Assembly (NCBI RefSeq): GCF_001039475.1
Contig: NZ_LELK01000001.1
Location: forward strand, 996,793 to 1,060,792
From: Guptibacillus hwajinpoensis
Lineage (GTDB): Bacteria > Bacillota > Bacilli > Bacillales > Guptibacillaceae
Direction: 5' to 3'
Length of the DNA stretch: 64,000 nt
The position numbers were made by a program, and so were the translations under genes. Of the stretch, positions 1-8,917 are shown piece after piece; position 1 is the first letter of the stretch, and each line of letters opens with the position of its first letter. Under the pieces are notes generated by a model. The model was not told the DNA's origin. It was given only the letters and a program-made list of their open reading frames with translations, and did not search any database.

Positions 1-331
1 CAGCTGCAAGGAAGTTCAGTGCTACACCACTTACAACTTGGTCCGCTTTGAACGAAATACTTGCAACAGCGTGCAGGAGTGAAAATAGCATACCTATAAT
101 AATAGCCACGATGAGAGAAAACCAAGGTGAAGCTGCCCCCATCCCCCACTGCTCACCGAGAATTGTAAATAACGCACCAGTGAAGGCTCCCATGAGCATA
201 AGACCTTCAAGTCCGATATTAACCACGCCTGACCGTTCACTGAATACTCCACCAAGAGCAGTGAAAATCAGGGGAGCTGCTGAGAAAATAGCAGCAGGAA
301 TGACGAGCTGAAGAATCTGCATGAAATCCAT
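1..331 (-). CDS. nupQ: Nucleoside ABC transporter permease NupQ-like (partial, C-terminus missing)
   Basis: The reading frame starts with ATG at 331 and runs off the left edge of the window, so only about 110 N-terminal residues are visible. The translation is strongly hydrophobic and carries the segment GGVFSERSGVVNIGLEGLML, typical of the second permease of BMP-type (basic membrane protein) nucleoside transporters of the RbsC-like superfamily. Its start overlaps the nupP stop by one base (TAATG), so the two are translationally coupled. It should pair with NupP to form the membrane channel of a guanosine/nucleoside importer. The family is clear; the exact substrate is inferred from synteny with nupNOPQ. 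Confidence 0.9.
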   Translation of the reverse strand, partial: MDFMQILQLVIPAAIFSAAPLIFTALGGVFSERSGVVNIGLEGLMLMGAFTGALFTILGEQWGMGAASPWFSLIVAIIIGMLFSLLHAVASISFKADQVVSGVALNFLAA

Positions 332-1389
332 TAAATTTTCCCCCTTTTGTTCACTCTGTTGCTGATCCAGTGAATCAAGTAACTTGATGCGACAAAGAAA
401 ATAATCATAGCTATTACGATTTCAACTAGCTGTGTAGGTACTTGTGCTACGGACTGCATATTGAGGGCTCCAATTTTTAATCCACCGAATAAGGCTGATG
501 CTAGGACAACACCAAACGCACTGTTTGCTCCTAGAAGAGCTACGGCAATCCCATCAAAACCGACGCCAGTGAAATCTGCCATAACAGTCATATACCCATA
601 TGTTCCAAGGCCTTCCATTGCCCCAGCTGCACCAGCAAATGCACCCGAGATGACCATAGACAGAATAATGTTTCGTTGAACGTTAATGCCGGCATACTCG
701 GATGCATATTTATTAAACCCTACTGAGCGAAGTTCATATCCCGTCGTTGTTTTCCAAAGCAAGAACCACATAATAATTGCTCCAATAATTGCGACAACGA
801 ATCCGTAATGAAGACGAGAAAAATCTGTAACCGTTTGTAGAAATGAAGATTGAAGAGATGCTGATTGATTAATCTGGTCGGTACGTTCTCCTGGTGCTAG
901 CAAATACGTACGAATAATAGCATTTACAACGTGTAATGCAACATAGTTCATCATAATCGTCGTAATAACTTCATGTACATGGTACTTTGCTTTTAAGAAA
1001 CCTGGAACAAATGCCCACATCGCCCCTGCCACTCCAGCTGCAAGAATTGCTAATGGAATGTGAACTAGTGGACTTAAGCCTTCGAATTGTAGACCGACAT
1101 AAACTGATGCGAGCCAGCCGACAAGCAACTGTCCTTCTACACCGATATTAAAAAGCCCTGTACGAAATGCAAATGCTACCGCAAGACCTGAAAGAATAAG
1201 CGGTGTCATTTGACGAACTGTTTCACCAAGGACATATGAGTTAGAGAAAATACCGTTAAATAACGCTGCATAAGCAACGATTGGATTGTATCCACTCACA
1301 AGCATGATCATACCACCAACAAGTAACCCAAGCGCTACTGATAGCACTGGTACAGTGATAGCAGACCACTTTCCTTTTAATAACTTCAT
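331..1389 (-). CDS. nupP: Nucleoside ABC transporter permease NupP
   Basis: This 352-residue integral membrane protein has about eight to ten hydrophobic segments and the BPD_transp_2 (RbsC-like) family pattern, including FRTGLFNIGVEGQLLVGWLA near residue 95. It is one of the two channel subunits of a BMP-type nucleoside importer, together with NupQ. It overlaps the upstream ATPase gene by four bases (ATGA) and the downstream nupQ by one base, so the operon is tightly coupled. In Bacillus subtilis the homologous NupNOPQ system imports guanosine and is under CodY control; substrate and regulation here are inferred from that homology. Confidence 0.92.
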   Translation of the reverse strand: MKLLKGKWSAITVPVLSVALGLLVGGMIMLVSGYNPIVAYAALFNGIFSNSYVLGETVRQMTPLILSGLAVAFAFRTGLFNIGVEGQLLVGWLASVYVGLQFEGLSPLVHIPLAILAAGVAGAMWAFVPGFLKAKYHVHEVITTIMMNYVALHVVNAIIRTYLLAPGERTDQINQSASLQSSFLQTVTDFSRLHYGFVVAIIGAIIMWFLLWKTTTGYELRSVGFNKYASEYAGINVQRNIILSMVISGAFAGAAGAMEGLGTYGYMTVMADFTGVGFDGIAVALLGANSAFGVVLASALFGGLKIGALNMQSVAQVPTQLVEIVIAMIIFFVASSYLIHWISNRVNKRGKI

Positions 1390-2915
1390 GAAGTCTCACC
1401 AGCCTTTTTGCGGTTTGCGCCTGCCATTAAGAGGCCAAGCTCCTGCTCTGTTGTTTCTTCAGGCTTAACGATGGCAACGATTTTCCCTTCGTATATAACA
1501 GCAATACGGTCACTCACGTTCATAATTTCTTCGAGTTCAAAAGAGATTAAGAGGACAGCTTTCCCTTTATCTCTCTCCTCCACCAACTTTGAGTGGATGA
1601 ATTCAATTGCTCCAACATCAAGCCCACGTGTAGGCTGTGCTGCAATTAGGAGATTTGGACTACGATCAATTTCACGTGCAATAATTGCTTTTTGCTGATT
1701 TCCTCCGGATAAAGCTCGTGCTGGTGTTGATTCGCTTGGTGTTCTGACGTCATATTCTTTAATTAAAGACTTTGCTTTTTCCATAATCGTAGGGATACTT
1801 AAGATTCCATTCCTCGAAAAAGGTCTTTTATAATAGGTCTGAAGGACCATATTTTCACCAATAGAAAAATCCAATACAAGGCCATGCTTATGGCGATCCT
1901 GCGGAATATGTCCAATACCGCCCTCTGTTACGCGACGCGGTTTCCAATTCGTAACATCTTTTCCATTAAGCATGACGCTGCCGGATTTTGATTTTCGTAG
2001 TCCAGTGATAGCTTCAATTAACTCAGACTGTCCATTTCCATCTACACCTGCAATGCCCACAATTTCTCCAGCACGAACAGACAAATCCATTCCATTAACA
2101 GCAGGTACTTTTCTTGCGTCTTCGACTACAAGATTTTTTATCTCAAGCGTATCTGTCGTAGGCTCAGAAGGCTTTTTCTGTATTGAAAAGTTCACTTCTC
2201 TTCCAACCATCATGGAAGCTAGTTCATCTTCGTTCGTATTGGCGACATCCACAGTTCCAATTCCAACACCGCGGCGTATTACGGTACAGCGGTCACTTAC
2301 TTCCATAATCTCTTTTAATTTATGAGTTATTAAAATAATCGACTTACCTTCTGCAATTAGCTTCTTCATAATCGCAATCAATTCTTTGATCTCTTGAGGC
2401 GTAAGCACAGCCGTTGGCTCATCAAAGATCAAAATATCAGCACCACGATAAAGCGTTTTTAATATTTCAACTCGCTGCTGCATCCCAACTGAAATATCTT
2501 CAATCTTTGCGTTAGGATCAACTGAAAGGCCGTACTGCTTGGAAATCGATTCCACTTCTTTAGCCGCCGTTTTAAGGTTAACTTGTCCTTTGGTCGTTGG
2601 TTCATTTCCAAGAATGATATTTTCAGTAACTGTAAACTTTTCTACTAACATAAAATGTTGATGAACCATACCAATCCCAAGTTCGTTTGCAATGTTTGGA
2701 TCTGTTATATTTACTTTTTGACCGCGAACATGAATTTCACCTTGCTCAGGCTGATATAGACCAAATAACACATTCATAAGCGTTGACTTACCCGCACCAT
2801 TTTCACCTAGAAGAGCATGAATCTCTCCTTTTTGTAGCTGAAGAGTAATGTTATCATTTGCGACAATGCCAGGGAATTCCTTGCGGATATTTCTCATTTC
2901 AATTACATACTCCAT
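1386..2915 (-). CDS. nupO: Nucleoside ABC transporter ATP-binding protein NupO
   Basis: The 509-residue protein holds two fused ABC ATPase domains, as usual for sugar and nucleoside importers of this family. The first has a full Walker A (GENGAGKST, residues 37-45), the signature SVGMQQR and Walker B DILIFDEPT. The second has a degenerate P-loop (GVDGNGQSE), a good signature LSGGNQQK, and a Walker B in which the Asp-Glu pair is replaced (LLIAAQPT), a normal trait of the second half in this family. The protein energises NupP/NupQ. It lies about 120 bases after nupN, and the gap contains a strong stem-loop. Confidence 0.94.
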   Translation of the reverse strand: MEYVIEMRNIRKEFPGIVANDNITLQLQKGEIHALLGENGAGKSTLMNVLFGLYQPEQGEIHVRGQKVNITDPNIANELGIGMVHQHFMLVEKFTVTENIILGNEPTTKGQVNLKTAAKEVESISKQYGLSVDPNAKIEDISVGMQQRVEILKTLYRGADILIFDEPTAVLTPQEIKELIAIMKKLIAEGKSIILITHKLKEIMEVSDRCTVIRRGVGIGTVDVANTNEDELASMMVGREVNFSIQKKPSEPTTDTLEIKNLVVEDARKVPAVNGMDLSVRAGEIVGIAGVDGNGQSELIEAITGLRKSKSGSVMLNGKDVTNWKPRRVTEGGIGHIPQDRHKHGLVLDFSIGENMVLQTYYKRPFSRNGILSIPTIMEKAKSLIKEYDVRTPSESTPARALSGGNQQKAIIAREIDRSPNLLIAAQPTRGLDVGAIEFIHSKLVEERDKGKAVLLISFELEEIMNVSDRIAVIYEGKIVAIVKPEETTEQELGLLMAGANRKKAGETS

Positions 2916-2946
2916 ACAGATGTCACTCCCTTATCCAAAACATGAA

Positions 2947-2976
2947 ACAAAGGCTAGTTCATTAACTAGCCTTTGT
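2947..2976 (-). terminator. Stem-loop between nupN and nupO
   Basis: A perfect 13-bp inverted repeat (2947-2959 pairs with 2964-2976) with a four-base loop lies between nupN and nupO. On the minus strand it is followed by only a broken T tract (TTTCATGTTTT), so it is more likely a partial terminator or a 3'-end stabiliser than a full stop. Such elements commonly give more binding-protein mRNA than transporter mRNA. Confidence 0.6.
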
Positions 2977-3035
2977 CCCGTATTTGGCTGTAATATAGGT
3001 GAGATTTCCAAGAGGTTGTTCAGCTCTAAAATCTC

Positions 3036-4133
3036 TTATAAAGAGCCTTCAAATTCCTCGAATTCTTCGTCCGTACTAGGAACTTCCAACTCGCCACTCT
3101 GGATTTTCTCTTTATACTCTTCAACTTTACTCAATGCTTCTTCTGATACGTTTTCCTGTGTTTCAGCAATTCCAACGCCGTCTTCTTCAAGACCAAATTC
3201 AGTAACTTGTCCACCAGGGAAGTTTCCATCAACAGTTTGCTTGGATACTTCAATGACAGCAGTATCCACTCGCTTAACCATAGACGTTAGTGTAACGTTC
3301 TCCGGCATACCTTCTTCATGCTGATCACGGTCTACCCCGATAACCCAAACTTTTTCACCGTTCTTTGCACGGTTCTTAGCTTCTGTGAACACACCATTAC
3401 CAGTTCCGCCAGCAGCGTGATAGATGATGTCTGCGCCTTTATCGTAAAGAGTTGCAGCAATCTGCTGACCTTTTTCTGCAGCGTTAAAATCATCCGCATA
3501 CTGAGTAAAGATCTCAGCATCAGGGTTAACAGATTTCACTCCAGCTTTAAATCCACTTTCGAACTTTTTAATAAGTTCAGAGTTAACCCCACCGATGAAG
3601 CCAACTTTGTTGGATTCAGACTGCATTCCTGCAATAACACCAACAAGGAATGACCCCTGGTGCTCTTTAAATGTAATACTTGCTACGTTTTCAAGTGGCT
3701 CATCATTTTCGTTAACAGCTACGCTGTCAACTAGTGCAAGCTGAGCTTCTGGCTTCTGTGTAGCAATTGTTTGAATATCTTGCTGCATTAAGAACCCAAT
3801 TCCGAAAATCAAGTTATAATCCTCGCGAATCAAACCTGAAAGGTTCGGTTGGTAGTCACTTGCTGCAGTTGATTGAACATATTTAAAGCCTTTATCTTCT
3901 TCAAGTCCATTATCTTTCCCAAACTGCTGAAGACCTTCCCAAGCAGATTGGTTAAATGATTTATCATCAACACCGCCAGTATCAGTTACCATCGCAACTT
4001 TAAAATCGCTGCTTTTATCCTCGGTACCGCCGCCTCCAGAACTTTCGTTTGTTGAATCATTCGTTCCACAAGCAGACAAAAGTGTACCGGCAGCTAATAC
4101 AGCCGACAACATAAAACCGTACTTCTTCTTCAT
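3036..4133 (-). CDS. nupN: BMP-family nucleoside-binding lipoprotein NupN
   Basis: This 365-residue protein is the extracellular substrate-binding component of the transporter. It begins with a lipoprotein signal peptide with lipobox LSAC, so lipidation is expected at Cys22, followed by a Ser/Gly/Asn-rich linker. The mature part shows the BMP/PnrA fold pattern, with VAMVTDTGGVDDKSFNQSAW at the start and the purine-binding type segment YHAAGGTGNGVF later. The tail is very acidic (EEFEEFEGSL). A GGGGG ribosome-binding site precedes the ATG. In Bacillus subtilis the homolog binds guanosine; the same ligand is inferred here. Confidence 0.93.
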   Translation of the reverse strand: MKKKYGFMLSAVLAAGTLLSACGTNDSTNESSGGGGTEDKSSDFKVAMVTDTGGVDDKSFNQSAWEGLQQFGKDNGLEEDKGFKYVQSTAASDYQPNLSGLIREDYNLIFGIGFLMQQDIQTIATQKPEAQLALVDSVAVNENDEPLENVASITFKEHQGSFLVGVIAGMQSESNKVGFIGGVNSELIKKFESGFKAGVKSVNPDAEIFTQYADDFNAAEKGQQIAATLYDKGADIIYHAAGGTGNGVFTEAKNRAKNGEKVWVIGVDRDQHEEGMPENVTLTSMVKRVDTAVIEVSKQTVDGNFPGGQVTEFGLEEDGVGIAETQENVSEEALSKVEEYKEKIQSGELEVPSTDEEFEEFEGSL

Positions 4134-4499
4134 AGTAATCCCCCTAATGTTTTTTAACGCCGCTTGCTCTTCTCTCTCTATCGAGCTGTGCTTTGTTTGG
4201 TTGCGTTCTCATAACTCCTAAAAATATAAAGGCGGGAGTATGTAATACGCTTGAAATAATTGTGATAATAAGTCATATTTCGACATAACTATACCATTTT
4301 CAAGGAGATAAAGGAATAGTTTTTTGAAAAAAAACTCGATTACCAATATTTTAAATCGTTCAATACATTACGTGAAATTATTGTTACTTTAGCTATGAAA
4401 GGGAGCTACTTCCCGCTCCAATTACCTAAGTGAGGTTTTATATAAAAACTGTTTCGAAGTCCAAAAAGTTAAAAAAGCCCATAAAAAAAGAAGCACAAT
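4134..4499. other. Intergenic region upstream of nupN
   Basis: These 366 bases hold no credible gene. They contain the spoIIIE terminator at the right end, a truncated copy of the palindromic repeat family at about 4410-4455, and presumably the nupN promoter. A weak sigma-A candidate (TTGAAA on the minus strand near 4300) lacks a good -10 box. I find neither the conserved core of a purine riboswitch nor a convincing CodY box. Confidence 0.6.
4410..4455 (-). repeat. Truncated relic of the GC-rich palindromic repeat
   Basis: The stretch from CCCGCTCCAATTA through the AT-rich arm matches the flank of the repeat copy at 54735-54866 in the same orientation (CCGCTCCAATTA, AAGTG-GGTTTT, ATATAAAAA). 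The GC-rich palindromic core is gone. It marks a former insertion next to the spoIIIE terminator. Confidence 0.6.
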
Positions 4500-4517
4500 C
4501 TAGCTAGATTGTGCTTC
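4483..4517 (-). terminator. Intrinsic terminator of spoIIIE
   Basis: A perfect inverted repeat (GAAGCACAATCTA / TAGATTGTGCTTC, 4490-4517) is followed on the minus strand by seven T residues at 4483-4489. The last codons and the TAG stop of spoIIIE lie inside the stem, so coding and terminator functions overlap. Confidence 0.92.
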
Positions 4518-6839
4518 TTCTTCTTTACTTATTAACACTTCGCGTGGCTTACTGCCTTCATACGGTCCAACGATTCCCCTAGCTTCCATCGCATCGATCA
4601 GCCTTGCTGCTCGTGTGTAACCAACTCGAAAACGACGTTGAAGCATGGATACAGATGCTGTTTGCATTTCAGTAATAAGTTGGACAGCATCATCGTAAAG
4701 ATCGTCATCTACTTCAGGTTGCTCTTCTTCAGGTTTATCTGTTGGAATCATTTCTTCTTGGTATTGCGCTTTTTGTTGAGCAATAACAAAGTCCACTAGC
4801 TCTTCGACTTCCTCATCAGATAAGAAAGCACCCTGAACACGCTTCGGCTTATTCGCACCAACAGGTAAGAAAAGCATATCTCCTTTACCGAGCAATTTCT
4901 CTGCCCCACCCATATCAAGGATGGTTCTGGAATCGGTCATGGATGAAACACTAAATGCAATTCGAGAAGGGATATTGGCTTTAATAACCCCAGTAATAAC
5001 ATCAACAGACGGTCGCTGAGTAGCGATAATTAAATGGATACCCGCCGCACGTGCCATTTGCGCAAGTCTTGTGATAGCATCTTCCACGTCACTTGACGCA
5101 ACCATCATTAAATCAGCTAGCTCATCAACAATCACGACAATATAAGGTAGCGTCGGTTGCTTTGCTTCAGACGTTTCATTTTGACGCTTAATGTAATTAT
5201 TATACCCCTCGATATTACGTGTACCAGTATGAGAAAAAAGCTCATACCGACGTTCCATTTCACTAACGACCTTTTTCAAAGCTTGTGATGCTTTCTTCGG
5301 ATCCGTTACCACTGGTGCTAGAAGATGAGGAATACCATTGTAGACATTAAGTTCTACCATCTTAGGATCAATCATCATCATTTTCACTTCATGTGGTTTA
5401 GCTTTCATCATAATACTTGCAATGATTCCATTTATGCACACACTTTTACCACTTCCTGTCGCCCCCGCGACAAGCAAGTGAGGCATTTTGGATAAATCAG
5501 ATACGACGGCTTCGCCTGATATATCTCTTCCAAACCCAATAGCTACTCTAGATTCATGAGATTGGTACTCTTTCGACTCAAGTACTTCTCTCAAAGTAAC
5601 CATCGCAACTTCTGAGTTTGGAACTTCAATACCAATTGCCGATTTACCCGGAATCGGTGCTTCAATTCGGAGATCTCTTGCAGCAAGAGCAAGGGCCAAG
5701 TCATCAGTAAGGTTAACAATCTTACTTACCTTCACACCTGTATCTGGATATACCTCGTATTTCGTTACGGCTGGTCCAAGATGAACCTTCATTACTTTTG
5801 CTTTCACTCCGAAACTTTCAAAAGTTTTCTCGAGTTTTCTTGCATTAGCTGAAATCTGCTGTCGCTCATTATCTTGTGAAATCTTCTTAGGAGGCTGAAG
5901 CAATGAAAGTGACGGCAGACGGTAATCTTTGTTTTCTAGTTCGCCAACCGTTAACGATTGAATAGGTGTTCCATCCGCTGCTTCAGAGGTAGCTTCACTC
6001 TTCGGCTCTTCCTGCTTATCTTGAGCTACCTCAGGTTCAGATCTATAGGCACTTTCTGTAAACGTACGAATTTCTGGTTCGAAAGGTTCCTCTTCTTGCA
6101 CACTCTGTTGCGTCGACACATCGTAGGTTTCAGTTGGTTCCATTGTTTCCTCTTGTTCCCTTAGAGCTGCTCGCTGCTCTCTCTTTTCTCTTCTTGCATT
6201 TTTGCTTTCTGCGAATAAAGCTTTTGCTTCAGCAAAAGTATTAGAGACAAATCCTTTGATCCATTCGACGATCTTTCCAAGTACATCACTAAATGATTTA
6301 CCTGTGATTAAGACAAATGATAGAAGAATCAAAAGAAAAGACATTAACTGAGTACCAGTTGCATCAAATAAACGATAGCTAAATGCAAATAATAAAGCAC
6401 CGATCATGCCACCGCCAAGCGGGCTAGATTCTGATGGATTGGTTACATCCATTCGGAAGAGTTCATATGTATTAGCAATAACCGATGCACTACCCCATTC
6501 CCCTTCTCGAGATAAGGTTTCAAATAAGCCAACGTGACTTAATAGTAAAAACGAAGTTCCTAATAAATAAAAACCGGCAAGACGTCTTGTCCAAAATGGT
6601 GGCAGTTTTCTTTTCACTATCAAATAGCCCGCAAATAGAACGAGTCCAGCGACAATAAGCCCAAACCATTCGCCTGCAAAAAAACGAAACATATGATAGA
6701 TTGCTCGACCGACAACTCCCATCTTTAAAACGCCTAAAACGGTAAACGCTAGAACGGTCAAACCGATAAATTCAATTTTAACTTGAGATTGCCAAGCGGC
6801 CTGTTTCTTTGTTGTTTTCCTTCTTTTTCGCTTTGCCAT
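4500..6839 (-). CDS. spoIIIE: DNA translocase SpoIIIE (FtsK/SpoIIIE family)
   Basis: SpoIIIE pumps the chromosome into the forespore through the asymmetric septum. The start is placed at the second Met ([12 protein letters not shown]), which follows a GAGGTGAG ribosome-binding site and gives 779 residues, close to the Bacillus subtilis length. About four membrane segments occupy residues 20-185, followed by a charged Gln/Glu-rich linker to about 300. The motor domain has Walker A GATGSGKS (459-466) and the Walker B region [10 protein letters not shown]. The C-terminal gamma domain (winged helix, ends with [10 protein letters not shown]) reads KOPS/SRS-type polarity sequences. Position next to ylzJ/tepA supports SpoIIIE rather than SftA. 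Confidence 0.95.
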   Translation of the reverse strand: MAKRKRRKTTKKQAAWQSQVKIEFIGLTVLAFTVLGVLKMGVVGRAIYHMFRFFAGEWFGLIVAGLVLFAGYLIVKRKLPPFWTRRLAGFYLLGTSFLLLSHVGLFETLSREGEWGSASVIANTYELFRMDVTNPSESSPLGGGMIGALLFAFSYRLFDATGTQLMSFLLILLSFVLITGKSFSDVLGKIVEWIKGFVSNTFAEAKALFAESKNARREKREQRAALREQEETMEPTETYDVSTQQSVQEEEPFEPEIRTFTESAYRSEPEVAQDKQEEPKSEATSEAADGTPIQSLTVGELENKDYRLPSLSLLQPPKKISQDNERQQISANARKLEKTFESFGVKAKVMKVHLGPAVTKYEVYPDTGVKVSKIVNLTDDLALALAARDLRIEAPIPGKSAIGIEVPNSEVAMVTLREVLESKEYQSHESRVAIGFGRDISGEAVVSDLSKMPHLLVAGATGSGKSVCINGIIASIMMKAKPHEVKMMMIDPKMVELNVYNGIPHLLAPVVTDPKKASQALKKVVSEMERRYELFSHTGTRNIEGYNNYIKRQNETSEAKQPTLPYIVVIVDELADLMMVASSDVEDAITRLAQMARAAGIHLIIATQRPSVDVITGVIKANIPSRIAFSVSSMTDSRTILDMGGAEKLLGKGDMLFLPVGANKPKRVQGAFLSDEEVEELVDFVIAQQKAQYQEEMIPTDKPEEEQPEVDDDLYDDAVQLITEMQTASVSMLQRRFRVGYTRAARLIDAMEARGIVGPYEGSKPREVLISKEEEAQSS

Positions 6840-6871
6840 ATTCTCACCTCTATACAAGCCATAGCTGGTAA

Positions 6872-6899
6872 GAAAAAGCAGCCATTTCCGGCTGCTTTT
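6872..6899 (-). terminator. Intrinsic terminator downstream of ylzJ
   Basis: On the minus strand AAAAGCAGCC, a short loop and GGCTGCTTTTT form a hairpin ending in a T run. It lies between ylzJ and spoIIIE and ends the tepA-ylzJ transcript. Confidence 0.85.
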
Positions 6900-6951
6900 C
6901 GTTCACCAATCTATTCCTAGTATACCACATCTTGCCGTGGTCCTATAGGCT

Positions 6952-7179
6952 CTATTTCAAAGGAGAGGTTGATAAAGTAAGCATTTGTCCAGGCTGCGTT
7001 GCTTCATTTAAATAGTCCTGAGGGTTTGTACTTAGAACCTGGACAACTCTACATTCGGTCAGGGAAGTTCTTTCAACAAGAAGTTCTACACCATTCCATT
7101 CAATAATGTTTTGTTGATCATAAACGGATTGCTCAGGTGGAAAAACCGCTTCATGTGGAAGGATCGTGTAGAGAATCAT
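6952..7179 (-). CDS. ylzJ: YlzJ-like small protein
   Basis: This 75-residue protein matches the YlzJ family, found only between tepA and spoIIIE in Bacillaceae, and its function is unknown. It starts [15 protein letters not shown] and contains a short segment resembling a beta-rich fold ([26 protein letters not shown]). There is no signal peptide or membrane segment. Its ATG overlaps the tepA stop codon (ATGA), so it is translationally coupled to the protease-like TepA, and a terminator follows it. The family call is by motif and synteny. Confidence 0.82.
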   Translation of the reverse strand: MILYTILPHEAVFPPEQSVYDQQNIIEWNGVELLVERTSLTECRVVQVLSTNPQDYLNEATQPGQMLTLSTSPLK

Positions 7180-7925
7180 TGCACAAGATCTCCTTCCTTT
7201 TTCCCTTTGTATTCATCAATTAGTTCATTGAGCTTCTTCATCGCTGGACCAACTGCACCTACTTCATTGATTAGTCCGTAACTGACGGCATCATCCCCGA
7301 CTACGTTCGTTCCAATATCTCTTGTAAGGTTTCCTCTTGAGAACATTAGCTCTTTAAATTTATCTTCTGTAATATTTGAATGCCTTGTCACAAAACTCAC
7401 TACCCGCTCTTGCATTTTATCTAAGTACTCAAACGTTTGTGGGACGCCAATTACAAGTCCAGTTAATCGAACAGGATGGATCGTCATCGTAGCTGTTTCA
7501 GCAACAAAAGAATAATTCGCAGCAACAGCAATTGGAACGCCGATGGAGTGGCCACCGCCAAGTACGATTGACACAGATGGTTTTGAAAGGGAAGCAATCA
7601 TCTCTGAAATAGCAAGACCTGCTTCGACATCTCCTCCTACTGTGTTTAGAAGAATAAGGACTCCTTCTATCTTAGGATTCTGCTCAATTGCTACGATTTG
7701 TGGAATCAAATGCTCATACTTCGTTGTTTTATTCTGTGGGGGAAGCTGAACATGTCCTTCAATTTGACCGATAATTGTTAAACAATGAATGTTTGAATGA
7801 TCCATGCTCGGCACATTTGTTTGACCAAGCTGCTGTATTTTATCAACAAGCGATGATTTCTGGTCATCCTTTTTATCAGGCTCCTGACCTGGATTTGGGT
7901 TTTCATTTCGATACTCATTATTCAT
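7176..7925 (-). CDS. tepA: Translocation-enhancing protein TepA (ClpP-like serine protease family)
   Basis: TepA is a ClpP/SppA-fold protein linked to protein export and, in Bacillus subtilis, to degradation of spore proteins during germination. The start is set at [11 protein letters not shown] because an AAGGGGAC ribosome-binding site lies seven bases upstream; an in-frame ATG at 7988 lacks one. This gives 249 residues. The crotonase-like core carries [17 protein letters not shown] and the nucleophile-type motif GGGHSIGVP, followed by [12 protein letters not shown] with a candidate catalytic His. It is coupled to ylzJ by a four-base overlap. Unlike in Bacillus subtilis, no rnjB gene precedes it. 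Confidence 0.9.
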   Translation of the reverse strand: MNNEYRNENPNPGQEPDKKDDQKSSLVDKIQQLGQTNVPSMDHSNIHCLTIIGQIEGHVQLPPQNKTTKYEHLIPQIVAIEQNPKIEGVLILLNTVGGDVEAGLAISEMIASLSKPSVSIVLGGGHSIGVPIAVAANYSFVAETATMTIHPVRLTGLVIGVPQTFEYLDKMQERVVSFVTRHSNITEDKFKELMFSRGNLTRDIGTNVVGDDAVSYGLINEVGAVGPAMKKLNELIDEYKGKKEGDLVQ

Positions 7926-8008
7926 ACTAATGTCCCCTTCCTTACTCTGGTAGTAGTAGTATGAACGAGACATTGTTTTACCATTCATTACAAATGCTCA
8001 ACAAATAT

Positions 8009-8037
8009 CAAAAGAAAAAGGACGCCATAGGCGTCCT
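8009..8037 (-). terminator. Intrinsic terminator of the asd-dapG-dapA operon
   Basis: AGGACGCC and GGCGTCCT (8019-8037) form an eight-bp stem with a three-base loop, followed on the minus strand by TTTTTCTTTT. It lies directly after dapA. Confidence 0.9.
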
Positions 8038-8045
8038 GCAAGTTG

Positions 8046-8912
8046 TTATTTCGTTAGCGCAGCAGCTAGTGAAGAACGCTCCTCAGCTGTAAGTGGAATC
8101 ATTGGAAGTCGAACACTACCAACATCCATTCCTTTTAACTGAAGGGCTGTTTTCACTGGTGATGGGCTTGGTGCTTTAAAGAGTTCATTCATAATCGGTA
8201 AAATCTGATGATGGATTGATGTTGCTTTCTTCACTTCTCCAGCTTCGTAAGCAGCGATCATTTCCTGCATTTCGTTTCCAAGAACGTGTGAAGCTACAGA
8301 AATAACGCCATCTCCACCGATTGACATAATCGGCAATGTTAATCCGTCATCTCCGCTATAAACAGAGAAGGATTCTTCTGTTTGACTGATGATCTCAGTA
8401 ATTTGATCAAGATCTCCACTCGCTTCTTTCACGGAAACGATGTTATCGATTTTAGAAAGTTCTACAATTGTTTCAGCTGTCATGTTCACAACAGATCGAC
8501 CTGGAATGTTATAAATCATAACAGGAAGCTTTGTTGATTCAGCGATCGCCTTGTAGTGCTCATAAAGACCCTTTTGCGAAGGCTTACTGTAATATGGTGC
8601 TACGATCATGATCGCATCCACACCGACAGCTTCTGCCTTCTTCGTTAACTCTATTGATGCATGTGTATTGTTACTACCTGTTCCAGCGATAATTGGCACT
8701 CTGCCATCTGCTATTTCAACTGAATGTTTGAAAAGGGCTACCTTTTCTTCTGACGAAAGCGTTGGAGATTCACCTGTTGTTCCTGCAACAACAAGTCCAT
8801 CAGTTCCATTCTTCACTAAATAATTAATCAATTGTTCTGTTTTTGTAAAGTCAATATACCCTTTTCGGTCGAAGGGAGTGACCATTGCTGTTAATACTTT
8901 TCCAAAGTTCAT
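8046..8912 (-). CDS. dapA: 4-hydroxy-tetrahydrodipicolinate synthase DapA
   Basis: DapA condenses pyruvate with aspartate semialdehyde, the first committed step towards diaminopimelate, lysine and dipicolinate. The start MNFGKVLTAM is chosen because AAGGAG lies eight bases upstream of that ATG, whereas the upstream in-frame GTG is part of the ribosome-binding site. The 288-residue TIM barrel keeps the Schiff-base Lys162 (VKEASGD), Tyr134 in YNIPGR, Arg139 and the GTTGES loop at residues 44-49. It follows dapG by five bases, so dapG and dapA are co-translated, and a terminator ends the operon. Confidence 0.96.
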   Translation of the reverse strand: MNFGKVLTAMVTPFDRKGYIDFTKTEQLINYLVKNGTDGLVVAGTTGESPTLSSEEKVALFKHSVEIADGRVPIIAGTGSNNTHASIELTKKAEAVGVDAIMIVAPYYSKPSQKGLYEHYKAIAESTKLPVMIYNIPGRSVVNMTAETIVELSKIDNIVSVKEASGDLDQITEIISQTEESFSVYSGDDGLTLPIMSIGGDGVISVASHVLGNEMQEMIAAYEAGEVKKATSIHHQILPIMNELFKAPSPSPVKTALQLKGMDVGSVRLPMIPLTAEERSSLAAALTK

Positions 8913-8917
8913 TTCTT

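Noticed and set aside
4134-4400. Purine riboswitch or CodY box upstream of nupN
   Set aside because: The conserved riboswitch core (for example TTTCTACC) is absent and no palindrome close to AATTTTCWGAAAATT was found.
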